In this document: piece by piece, positions 10,640-20,569 of the stretch
How positions within the stretch are numbered: position 1 is the stretch's first letter
Layout of the letters: every line of letters starts with the position of its first letter
Source of the DNA: Arsenophonus sp052174535
Lineage (GTDB): Bacteria > Pseudomonadota > Gammaproteobacteria > Enterobacterales > Enterobacteriaceae
Direction: 5' to 3'
Length of the DNA stretch: 64,000 nucleotides
Assembly: GCA_052174535.1 (NCBI GenBank)
Contig: JBQMRQ010000039.1
Coordinates: forward strand, 1 to 64,000
Translations under genes and position numbers: made by a program
Notes under the pieces: generated by a model
Told to the model about the DNA's origin: nothing
The model's input: the letters and a program-made list of their open reading frames with translations, nothing else
The model's database searches: none

Positions 10640-11625
10640 TTTTTATATTTTTTATTTATATAAATCTATTTGGCTATATTGACAAATAGAGTTGTTAGCA
10701 AGTCATTATTTTGTATGAAGAATTTTCGCTACAGTGGTTACCATAAAAACAAGAGGTCATGCAGATCAAAAAAATTCTTTTTCAGTATCTCTCAACGTAA
10801 ATCTGGTTCTCATTAATTAACTCTGAAACAGTTCAACGGATGATGTTGATTAATGCATTGAATTAATTTATTCGATTTTATCCTATTAAAATAATCACGG
10901 TGAATATATGATATTTAGTTAAGATGTTCATTAGGAGATTGCAGCGATATCGTTTTAAATTTTTTTTAAAGAAAATCATTTAACAAAATTACTAAAAGTG
11001 GAAGTCTTTTTATAAAACTACATCAGAAGAATAAATTCTTTAGCTATCTGAGGTGTATATTCAATAACTTGACTTTACGAGAGTCTGCGAAACAAACAGA
11101 GATTAATTTGAAAACAGTATTTAGATGGCGTTACTGATTTCTTGCTTGAGCAGCAAGAGCCAATATAGGAAAGCTAGAAAATGCAGGAGAGAAAAATAAA
11201 AGGAAAGAATAAATTGCGATCTTAATTATCCGAAATTGATAGGGTCGTCATGGTTAGCGATAAGATTCTTGAAGAGTTTAATACAGAGTATATTGGCTGT
11301 TTTCTTAATCTGATCATCGATAAAGAGTTCACCCTTTTCGGGTGCATATAATCATGCAAAACCTTTGCTAGCGAGCAAAAAAATAGTTACTGTAGACTAT
11401 TTAAAGATAGATAAGTAGAGAGAGCTATTGGTAAGGAATTCCACATTTAAAATATGAACAGTTATGTCAGCCGATTACAAAAATAGGTGAATAGATTTTA
11501 CCATATAGAGTTATCGAATTATCTACCTAGAGAAGATTATTTGAAACTACAACAATAAAAATATAGATCTGACTACATATTGCTCTGCGTGAGAAGCATG
11601 ATAACTTTGCCAATATAGTTATATA
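10640..11625 (+). mobile_element. Dead IS1595/ISXO2-like element, copy 1
   Basis: The forward strand reads 'LTLRESAKQTEINLKTVFRWRY.FLA' near 11070-11150, the helix-turn-helix 'R.AAK...ISL.TAFRWRHRFL' of ISXO2-like transposases. It is followed by 'KLENAGEKNKRKE.IAILIIRN' near 11170-11240 (family 'KPRKRGGKNKRKKE..VLIARDR.G'). Similarity continues to about 11600 with the other copies at 34.3, 62.8, 30.6 and 57.5 kb. Multiple stops; not functional. Confidence 0.7.
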
Positions 11626-11725
11626 TTCGTCATAATGAATTAAATTTTATAAAATTACTTTAAACTTATAGTTTTTATTTAATTTTATGGTTTTAAAAAT
11701 TTAAAAATAAAACTATATGGTATTT

Positions 11726-13136
11726 GAATTATGCTTATTTTAATGTATAAAGTTTCTAAGATGGATAGGTATATCCTGCTGATTGATTTCATAAATAATT
11801 TCAACAAAAGAGAGATAATATATCATAAAAATTTTAGCCTACAAGTATCCCAAAAATCAGATATCATCCTGATTCTTTGCATGAACGCATGCGTAATAAC
11901 ATGCCAGATAGCTGATATGCACTGATGTTGAAAGACGAGCTAAAAGTTATGCTGAATACTTACTTATCGATGGACATTCATATCTTCATCCGTAACGGTT
12001 ATATAATTTATCATAAAAACTATAAACTACTATTAATGATAGTAAGATTAAAGTGCTTAAGATCAGGTGAATTGCAGTAGCAATGGAATATATTTCAATA
12101 CCTCTTTTGTTTACCCCTTTTACTTTAAACGTGCAAAAACATCGAAAGCTACTATTATTCCTGTAGCTATGAGGCATCCTATATCAATAATTTTTATGAA
12201 ACTCTTGTAGGCGAGAGTTTTAGTAAAAAAGAACATGGTCCCTCTAGTAACATCAGTAAACTGAAATAGAAATACCTTGAAGACTATAGGCAATAGTGCC
12301 AGTATGATTTAAACAATACGTACTAGGTTTATTTCTTGCCCGATAGGCATATATAGAGGTCCCCTGTCTATCAGGCAGGGCTGATACTTTTTCTTGTTGA
12401 TTATTATCAACAACACTGCGCATGTCTATAAAGAAGCTAGGTTGTGCAGTTAGAGGATGCTTATCAAGACTCAGAAGCACGTACTGGGCCAAACTTCTTG
12501 GATGATCATAAGCGTTTTGTGCCCCTTAATTATATTTACTGATTTATTACTGGAGACTGGGTACTATAGTTTTTTAGTGCAATAGCAAAGATATTACTGA
12601 GTACGCGGCACCAATTATATGTGGGTACACAAAATAGCTAATGCACTGCTTTCACTTAATAAAGGTATTTCAACACCAAAAGTTAAGGTGAGCTGCAGGG
12701 AAAGGGGGTGTCTGGCTACTAGAAGAGCGCGATGTTACTGATAAAGTCCTTGATATTTTGTTGACAAGGTTTTTGACTAAGTATCATTCTGCAGCAATGA
12801 TAAATCTGTAGAAAAAGCAAGAAGAACGCTGGTGTTCTATGCCTTCCTATCAGTGCACTGGACGTCAATAGGAATGACGAATCTGATTGAGGAGTCGGAT
12901 TTTGAAATGGTAAAGATACAAAACTGATGAACGAGTAATGTGATTCAATAAGACAACTCTTTTAATGCTATTTAAGTTGCTTCAGTCTGCTAAGAAAAGA
13001 TAAAGCTGTGCCTAAGGGGATTTAAGCTTCTAACTGATCTTGGTGATAACCATACCTAATTTAAGGATAGAGAATAGATTTATGAAGAATCAGAACAGAG
13101 CCTGACTGTTATATACAGCAAATTTACTAATAACTC
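11726..13136 (+). mobile_element. Dead IS256-family element, copy 2
   Basis: Full-length forward copy from GAATTATGCTTATTTTAATG to TTTACTAATAACTC. The 'IRNGY' region lies near 11980. The C-terminal half is readable: 'HSAAMINL.KK' and 'YPAA..KL.KDRE'-like text near 12790-12830, then 'QCTGRQ.' standing for 'HWTHIRTTNPIESTF' near 12850-12900. Near 13020-13100 it reads 'GFKLLTDLGDNH.FKD.EQIYEE.EQSLTVIH', the end of the transposase. The minus-strand open frame at 12253-12492 is a shadow. Confidence 0.88.
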
Positions 13137-14911
13137 ATAAGAATTATGGGAAAAGAATTTAATAAATTACTCGTTTTTTATTTGCTAAATAAAATTAAAT
13201 AAAAAGATCAAGACAAGGATTAGTCAACACAAGAAAATGTTGTGGTTACCAATATACCATAGTAATGATGCTACCAAACAACTTAAAAAGTAATTACTTC
13301 TTGATCAATATTCACATTCAACGAATCATAACTCACTGATTTAACTAAGAATGAATATAATCATTTGTATTTCATTATTAGTTCTTGTGTAGAAATCAAG
13401 AACTTGAATATGTGTATTTTTAAAAGCTAAAATTTCTATCCATATAATGTTTAAGGAGCTTTTAAATAAATATGAATCATGAACTTTTTTAACGCATGAT
13501 GTGACAGTCATTTAAAAATATTTAGTTATGAAAGTCAGTGAATTTATCAAAGAGAATTAGTGTCTTCCTATAAAATGGAAAAAGAATGAAAGGTTTTATA
13601 AAATATTCAAGTTATCTTATGTTGAATATAAGTATTAAATATATCAGAATGTTTGTATGAAATCTGATTATTGCGATAAATCAAAATAGAGTTTAAAACA
13701 TATCAATCAAATTAGGATGCAATGTTTAGCACTATGATTTTATTTAGCTAAACGGTAAACAAATTAAACAGAATTTTGATACAGTTCATAAAAATTAACA
13801 CAAAAACTTTACGATAAACTAAAATCCGATTTTTCAAAAATTTAACATTTAAGTAAAGAGTTAGATGTATTCTTTTGAAGAAAAAGGTTTGTTATGACTA
13901 AAGGAAAAGCAACACAAACGAACAATATATAAAAAATAAAGAAAAATTGAATTTTGATTGCAGTATTTTCCAAGTTAAAAATTTGTGAGATCACGAATGA
14001 TAAATATCAAGATATTGTTTCAAAGATAAAAATAGAATAGGTAAGGAGAGCGATTTTTCATTGCAATTATCAAGGTATGTCCAATTAATTTTATTCGTTT
14101 TTTACTAAAAATATCCTTATCTCAATGAGTATGATTAAAAATGGATAATATATAAACTACCCATAGATAACAAGGGTTAAGTAGCTTATAAAGAGCAAGC
14201 TGATGTTTAATTGATAAATCAGTTGATTATCTATCAAGATAAGAATTCCATCTAGTCTAGAAGACGGGTTTATGAAGATCCAATATTCTGGAATTAGAAT
14301 CGTTATAGATTTATTTAGTTTGTAATGTTGACTGGATTAATTTGATCAGGAGAAAATTTTTGCGTAATTAATGTTTTCTTAAAGTAAGATATATGCTGTC
14401 AGATTATTCATGATTAGGTGAATAATATAACCAGTATATTTTATCAGATAGAGAAAATTAACGGCACTAATTAAATATAGTATCAATGAGAGCGAATACT
14501 AGTAAGGCGTTTAAGTTACCTCCTAATGAAAGCAGGAATTTAAAGATTTTAATTTCATGATCTAATGGATACTTGTGGAAATTGATTAATTCAATCTGGT
14601 ATACATCTATTCGCACTGTAATAGATATGGATTAGAAAAGTATACAAATGATTAAACAGTATAAATAATTACTCTATTAACACTTGTGAAAGCATTCTAA
14701 AATATTGATGGGATATTTAGATTTCATGTTGCCATATGGCACACAAGAAATTATATAAGATATAATGACGGTAATTCCTTATTTTAATTAGTGAATTTAT
14801 AGGATTTAAACCTGTAAATAATTGATTAAAGCTGACTTCTTTACTGATTCTTCTAATAGAAGAAGATATTTTAAATAACTTAAATAAGTAATGTTTTATT
14901 TTTTAGATAAA
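13137..14911. other. Gap: 1.8 kb of decayed DNA, unrecognised
   Basis: No open frame above 60 codons and no match to the repeat families of the window. Short in-frame stretches exist on the plus strand (for example around 13540-13620 and 13890-13930), but none forms a motif I know. Its length is that of one or two lost genes. I assign nothing. Confidence 0.5.
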
Positions 14912-14987
14912 TGGTGGGCGATACCAGATTTGAACTGATGACCCTCTCCTTGTAAGGGAGATGCTCTACCAACTGAGCTAATCGCCC
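14912..14987 (-). tRNA. valT: tRNA-Val (UAC)
   Basis: On the minus strand the sequence folds as a complete cloverleaf. The acceptor GGGCGAT pairs with ATCGCCC, the D-arm contains AGCTCAGTTGGTAGAGC, and the anticodon arm CTCCC-TTACAAG-GAG gives anticodon UAC. The T-arm contains GTTCAAATC. An encoded CCA lies at 14912-14914. It closely matches enterobacterial tRNA-Val(UAC). It faces away from gltX, as valU-valX-valY-lysV do in E. coli, and is the surviving member of that cluster here. Confidence 0.97.
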
Positions 14988-15030
14988 ATTCATATTAAAA
15001 ATAAATAACACTTTTACTTAACTACGATTA

Positions 15031-15107
15031 GTGGGGATACCAGATTTGAACTGATGACCCCCTATCCTTAAAAACTAGATCTATCTCAACTCAGATAATT
15101 ACTTATT
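15031..15107 (-). pseudogene. Decayed second tRNA-Val copy
   Basis: The T-arm and 3' acceptor half repeats the intact tRNA-Val next door almost exactly (ACCAGATTTGAACTGATGAC shared). The anticodon arm (TTTTTAAGGAT on the minus strand) and D-arm are wrecked, and the acceptor no longer pairs. It lies between the intact tRNA-Val and gltX, the place of valU in the E. coli cluster. It is the remains of the tandem tRNA-Val array. Confidence 0.85.
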
Positions 15108-15412
15108 GTGATAGATGTGCATTATATGAATAGTTTTGAATGAGTCAACGATTTTTCAAAGAAAAATATTCAGTCGTTTCAAAATTAAGTAATATGCATC
15201 TAATATTATCAATATAAAATAATATTTATTTAAGCTTTATTTACCTATATCTTATTAGGATAAATAAGACATTCTTTAGCTTAAATTTATAAAAATAAAG
15301 TATCAAATATTGTGCTAATAGCATTGAGGAATTAAATTATAGTGATAAAATAACCAATTATAAATTTGTCACTGACTAAATTTGATATAAAAAGATCATT
15401 AAGACAATCCTA

Positions 15413-16822
15413 ATGAATAAAATAAAAACTCGTTTTGCACCAAGCCCAACAGGTTATCTTCATGTTGGCAGCGCTCGTACCGCATTCTATTCATGGCTTT
15501 ATAGCAGACATAATAACGGAGTGTTCGTGTTACGTATCGAAGATACTGATCTTGAACGCTCAATACAAGAAGGAATTGATGCCATAATTGATGGCATGAG
15601 CTGGTTAAATTTAAATTGGGATGAAGGTCCTTACTATCAAACCAAACGCTTCAATCGTTATCATGCAGTGATAGATCAAATGCTTAGCGCAGGGACAGCT
15701 TATCGTTGTTACTGTTCTAAAGCACGATTAGATAATTTACGTGAAAAACAGATGGCTAGAGGCAAAAAACCGCGTTACGATGGCTGTTGCCGCTTCCATA
15801 TTCATAATCATATACTAAATGAACCTCATGTAGTGCGCTTTCGTAATCCTCAGAAAGGCTCTGTTATTTTTGAAGATAAAATCCGTGGGAAAATTGAATT
15901 TAGTAATCTTGAGTTAGATGATCTCATTATACGTCGCACCGATTTTTCTCCTACCTATAATTTTTGTGTTGTTATTGATGATTGGGATATGAAAATCACC
16001 CATGTGATCCGTGGTGAAGATCATATTAATAATACCCCACGACAAATTAACATATTAACTGCTCTTGGTGCGCCAATACCTGTATATGCGCATGTTCCAA
16101 TGATTTTAGGTGACGATGGTAAAAAATTATCTAAGCGTCATGGCGCAGTTAGTGTCATGAAATATCGCGATGACGGTTATTTACCAGAAGCCTTATTAAA
16201 CTATTTAGTTCGTCTAGGATGGTCCCGGGGTGATCAAGAAATTTTTAGCCGAGAGGAAATGATCAGTTATTTTTCCTTAGATGTAATTAATAAATCCAGT
16301 ACTGTTTTTAATACTGACAAATTATTATGGCTGAATCATCATTATATTAATTCATTACCTACTGAATATGTTGCTGCTCATTTAGCATGGCATATTGAAC
16401 AGCAAGGCATTGATACAAAAATTGGACCAAGCTTAGTAGATTTAATTAAGCTTCTTGGTAAACGCTATAAGACCTTAAAAGAACTAGCTGCTTCATGTCG
16501 CTATTTCTATCAGGATTTTTCTGAATTCGATAGGGACTCCGCTAAAAAATATTTATGCGCGATAGCGCGTTTACCATTAGAATCTGTACGGGAAAAATTG
16601 GCTACTATTAGCAACTGGACATGTAAAAATGTTTATCAGGCAATAGAAGAAACGGCTATACAACTAAAAATTAGGATGAGCAAAGTTGGTATGCCTCTGC
16701 GAGTTGCTGTTACAGGGGTAGGCCAATCACCTAGTATTGATGCCACTGTGCATGCTATTGGTCAGTATCGCTCATTAAAACGCATTGATAAAGCTTTAGT
16801 TTATATTAATGAGCGTGAATAA
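15413..16822 (+). CDS. gltX: Glutamate--tRNA ligase
   Basis: 469 aa (E. coli 471). Attaches glutamate to tRNA-Glu in the cytoplasm; class I aminoacyl-tRNA synthetase. The HIGH motif appears as HVGS at 17-20 and KMSKS as KLSKR at 238-242. Between them is the zinc-binding insertion with Cys99, Cys101, Cys125/126 and His129, in the E. coli positions, although the loop is longer than in E. coli. The sequence is collinear with the family to the end (KVGMPLRVAVTG near the C terminus). The start is the first Met, matching the family N terminus; the ribosome site before it is weak. The neighbours, tRNA-Val on the minus strand and tRNA-Ala on the plus strand, reproduce the E. coli gltX locus. Essential, so retention is expected. 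Confidence 0.97.
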   Translation: MNKIKTRFAPSPTGYLHVGSARTAFYSWLYSRHNNGVFVLRIEDTDLERSIQEGIDAIIDGMSWLNLNWDEGPYYQTKRFNRYHAVIDQMLSAGTAYRCYCSKARLDNLREKQMARGKKPRYDGCCRFHIHNHILNEPHVVRFRNPQKGSVIFEDKIRGKIEFSNLELDDLIIRRTDFSPTYNFCVVIDDWDMKITHVIRGEDHINNTPRQINILTALGAPIPVYAHVPMILGDDGKKLSKRHGAVSVMKYRDDGYLPEALLNYLVRLGWSRGDQEIFSREEMISYFSLDVINKSSTVFNTDKLLWLNHHYINSLPTEYVAAHLAWHIEQQGIDTKIGPSLVDLIKLLGKRYKTLKELAASCRYFYQDFSEFDRDSAKKYLCAIARLPLESVREKLATISNWTCKNVYQAIEETAIQLKIRMSKVGMPLRVAVTGVGQSPSIDATVHAIGQYRSLKRIDKALVYINERE

Positions 16823-16994
16823 TATAATTAAATTTTATTAACATAAAGACATAATATTACTCTGTTTTTTCTTCATGTTGGGTTTTATAAATATTTTTAA
16901 CGGTTAAATAATATTTTCTATTAATCAATAGACAGTCTTATTTAGCTTGCATACGATCCGATCGTTTAACTAAATTTGTATAGGAGTGTTGTGG

Positions 16995-17067
16995 GGGGCT
17001 ATAGCTCAGCTGGGAGAGCGCTTGTATGGCATGCAAGAGGTCAGCGGTTCGATCCCGCTTAGCTCCA
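16995..17067 (+). tRNA. alaW: tRNA-Ala (GGC)
   Basis: A cloverleaf with acceptor GGGGCTA / TAGCTCC, D-arm TAGCTCAGCTGGGAGAGC, anticodon stem CTTG/CAAG with anticodon GGC, and T-arm GGTTCGATCC. It is nearly identical to E. coli tRNA-Ala(GGC). CCA is not encoded (the discriminator A is followed by AAT), so the 3' end needs the CCA-adding enzyme, unlike the neighbouring tRNA-Val. Position after gltX matches alaX/alaW in E. coli; only one copy is left. Two short reading frames over this gene are spurious. Confidence 0.97.
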
Positions 17068-18127
17068 AATTTAAATTCCAGTTTAATATATTTAAATCAA
17101 GATCTAACTTTGCTTTATATTTGTGGAATGACAAATACGGTATTAGTTATATCGATAAGATTCTATTTCTATATCGAAGAAAATTCCGCTCTATTGCTTG
17201 ATAGAGTTAAACGTGATATTTCTTAATCAAGAATTTCACTTCATAAAAATACAATTAAATTTTATAAAACTAAGCTTAATATAGCTATCAATAAAAATCT
17301 TACTGGCATAGAATATAATAATAATTTTAAATAAAACTAGAAATAACATTTCCCTGTTTTTATTAAGACCTTTTATTATTTAAAATTAGCTATTGATAAT
17401 AGTTAACAAAAAATTAAAAAGATCAAAAAAATACTTACAAGTTAATGGATAAAATCCATAACCTAAATAAGCTTGAAAGATTATTTTTATTACTGCACTG
17501 AAACAGGAGTACTTTAGAAAAATTGATAATAGATTCTATCAATATTACCGCTATAATTAAAGAAACTTTAAAACTAGCCAGAATATATTCGCCTAATATT
17601 TTAAAAAATTTTGTTCATCATCAATATTACTGACTTGAATGCTTCTTTTCTTTATCAACTGAATGGGGATTTAATTAAGATAGAATAATAAATGTATTGA
17701 ATATATTCAGAATCAACGCTTAGATGACATATCTTAGGATCAAGAATTCTCATATAAGTATTAATAATCGCCATAAAAATCGTCGACATTTCTATTATCG
17801 TCATCGTATATATATGATCTTATGCATTCGACTTAATATATCTTTATCTTTATAAGTATAAAATTTCTGACTGACTAAGAGTCAGAAAACTGATCACATT
17901 AAAAGATTTTTAGCTTTTTCATATAATTAACTTTAGCTAATAATACTCTTATTAGTTTAATGACAAAAGGTAACACTTTGATATGTTGCAGGATAGTAAT
18001 TAATGTTGAAATAAAAATAATTGAAGATAATAATTCACACAAAAAGAAGATAAGGAGATTTGTATCCATCATGCTAGTAGAGATAAAATATTCTCCTGCG
18101 GAAGCTAAACTAATTTTTTACTCTAGG
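17068..18127. other. Gap: 1.06 kb decayed DNA, one possible gene remnant
   Basis: No open gene. Around 17444-17620 the plus strand reads, with stops, 'MDKIHNLNKLERLFLLLH.NRSTLEKLIIDSINITAIIKETLKLARIYSPNILKNF'. This has the rhythm of a real protein, but I do not recognise it. The remainder holds nothing I can support. Confidence 0.35.
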
Positions 18128-18374
18128 GTCATTATATAGACCTTTGTCGTACAAGCTCTCTATTCATAGCAATATGACTACTGAGAGATATAGTTGAAGG
18201 AAAATATTATGATGATGAGCCTACATCTTCAAGAAACTTGAATACCTAAAATCGCAACTGTTCTTTAGATAAGCAGAAGAACCTGCATCTATTTTGGCTA
18301 AGCATTATGGTATCTCCAAGCTTTAATATTGCTGAAAGGTAAAATGAGATGATATTGATTATCAACTATGTTGA
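18128..18374 (+). mobile_element. IS481-like transposase N-terminal scrap, copy 2
   Basis: Second copy of the repeat at 3833-4072. One frame near 18285-18325 reads 'AEEPASILAKHYGIS', the helix-turn-helix typical of IS481/IS3-type transposases. It is cut off by an IS1595-like fragment. First of four stacked remnants up to 20484. Confidence 0.4.
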
Positions 18375-18711
18375 CCAAAATTATTGGTAGAAATTTCTTA
18401 TATTGTATGAAGGAATTTCGCTATAGCGGTTGCCATGAAAAGCAAATAATCATAAAGATTAAAGAGACTTTTCTAATTTTCTGGCTAACATAAAACTGCA
18501 TCTTATTAGTTAGTTCAGCGACAATATGATGATATCGATTCATGTGTTGAATCAACTGATTTTGCTTTATCCTACTCATATTGTCAGAGTAGGGATGTAA
18601 TTGCTTTAGAGATTTCATTATGGTTATAGTAATATCATTGTAAATTCCCCGAATTTCAGGAAAATATTTAAGAATCTTACTGGAAGTTTTTGATGAAATT
18701 ACATTAGACAT
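18375..18711 (+). mobile_element. IS1595/ISXO2-like fragment, 5' part only
   Basis: Matches the first third of the IS1595-like copies at 10.7, 34.3 and 62.9 kb (shared start CGCTATAGCGGTTGCCATGAAAAG-like, then ATTAGTTGGTTCAGCGACAA-like). It stops where the IS91-like copy E begins. The 96-codon minus-strand open frame here is antisense to the element and not a gene. Confidence 0.65.
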
Positions 18712-19130
18712 AGCATACTATGCTATGAGCAGTGCAGTTACGGTGATTTGTGGATATTCATAATATAAGTACTGTTTTTATATTCTCCAATATGTTAATT
18801 TTTTAGGAATTTATCCAGAGATATGTGCTCATAAGAAATTTTCTAAAAAGCGTAAGCTGGATAAATTAGAAAGAGATAACAAGGAACACTTCACGTATTA
18901 ATTGTTCCTTTACCTAAAGTACTTTATGATCTTTCTCCTTAAATTAATGAGAATAGACAGATTGAATTTTTATAATACTCAAAATAAAACATATAATAAT
19001 AGTCTGTCCGACTTGGTTCCAATTATCTTTGAAGACGTAGCATTATCCATCTCTAGTCACTATTAGCCAAGATTTTGAGTGACGCTAAAATCAAGCTGAT
19101 TCCTCTAGATAGAGCTCATTGAATTATGCT
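18712..19130 (+). mobile_element. IS91-like fragment, copy E (5' part)
   Basis: Matches the first 400 bases of IS91-like copies A, C and D: AGTACTGTTTTTATATTCT, TTAGGAATTTATCCAGA, AAAGCGTAAGCTGG, ACTTTATGATCTTTCTCC. It is cut at 19130 by the IS256 copy 3. Its 3' part does not reappear beyond that element, so it has been deleted. Confidence 0.7.
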
Positions 19131-20484
19131 CGTTTCTGGTGTATTTAGTTTTGGAGATACTTAAATATCCTGTTAATTAATTTTATGAATTATTTCAATA
19201 ATATTGAGATAATATTCCATAAAAGTCTACCCTACATATAGACGTAAAACTAGATATTACTTTTGATTCCTTGCATGAACTCATGCATAATAGCATGTCA
19301 TGAAGGTGATAGGCACCGCTGTCGAATTGTAGTTCGAAGCCATGCTGCGATAAGATACTAAATTCTGTTTTGTCGATGAGTGTCGATTGCTATCGACCGT
19401 AATGATTATTTGCCATAATAAACCATATAAACTGCTATTGGCGATGTTGAGATTAAAGTACCTAAGATTAGGAATCACAGTGGAAACGAAATATGCTTAC
19501 AGCTCATTGCTTATCATCTTATTTGAAGCGTGCAAAAAGCGGCAAAGATTTGTTACTATAGGACTGTAGACTAGGCAAGGTATTAACCCGCTGCTGATTT
19601 TATAAAGGCCCTGAGCCGATTCTAAGCAAAAAGCATATTTCCTATACTTAGGGACCATCAGCAGATTGAAACAGCAATGACTTGAAGAGTATTGGCAATA
19701 GTGTCAGTATGATTTAAGTAATATGTTACGTTTTTTTATTGCCTGAATCTATATATGACTCTGTCAGGCAAGCTGATCGCCATCGCCTGCTGCTCATTAT
19801 ATAGTTGGAGCCCTGTTGGCGTGGTCGTATGGAGTTCATTGCGGTTGAAGATGGTTATCGAGAAAATCAGAAGGGAGCTGAGAAAAACTTCTCAATACCC
19901 TACAACTTCATAGCTTAACTATATCTCTCAGGTTTATTACTGAGGATTGGATGCTATTATTTTGTAATGCAATCCCAAAGATATTTCAGAAGACATAGTT
20001 ATTTAACTCTGTTGAGTATACAAAACAGCTAATCTGCGCTGACGCTTTACTTTCTAAAGGCATGCAGCACCGAAAGTTAATTGGTAAGCTGAGGGAGATT
20101 TGACTAGCAGAGAGTTATGTTGCCGCTAATAAATCTCCCATCGACATTTTATTGGCAATGTTTTAACATATTTAAAAGCGATAAAAGGATAATAAAAAAA
20201 TCGAGAAGAGTTGCTGGCATTTTATGATTTCCTGGTAGCCAGATTGTACGTTAATAAGAACAACAATCTAACGACAAGAAGTATTCTGGTTAGAGAAAAG
20301 AACTCTTTTAATGGCATTTAAGTTGCTCGTGTTTGTTCAAAAAAGCGGGAACCAGATCAGAGAAGTTAACCTGCTGATTTTGGTGATAACAGCATTAAAT
20401 TTAAAGATGTAGAGCAGATTCATAAAGCATTTTAGAGCAGAGCAACGTAGCCTGATCAGTATAAATTAAATCTGCTAATAACTC
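19131..20484 (+). mobile_element. Dead IS256-family element, copy 3
   Basis: Full-length forward copy from GAATTATGCTCGTTTCTGG to CTGCTAATAACTC. Landmarks: 'GIEIDV'-region text near 19440-19490, the catalytic middle near 19720-19870 and the C-terminal region near 20200-20440. Broken in all frames. It ends 86 bases downstream of the pta stop, next to the pta terminator. Confidence 0.85.
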
Positions 20485-20513
20485 TTAAGGTTAGTTTTAA
20501 TTAAATATTAGTT

Positions 20514-20546
20514 AATAAAAAGCTGAAACCATAATGTGGCTTCAGG
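20514..20546 (-). terminator. Intrinsic terminator of ackA-pta
   Basis: Minus-strand hairpin CTGAAGCCA-CATTA-TGGTTTCAG (one G-U pair) followed by CTTTTTATT, 24 bases past the pta stop. Confidence 0.85.
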
Positions 20547-20569
20547 TTTTAGATTAGCTAGAAAATAAA

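Noticed and set aside
12253..12492. 79-codon minus-strand frame that recurs in several places
   Set aside because: It is antisense to the IS256 transposase; similar frames recur because the element recurs, not because a protein is conserved.
16986..17226. Two overlapping reading frames of 66-71 codons after gltX
   Set aside because: They run through the tRNA-Ala gene; their first third is tRNA sequence read as protein.
18421..18711. 96-codon minus-strand frame
   Set aside because: Antisense to an IS1595-like fragment, and closed in the other copies of that element.
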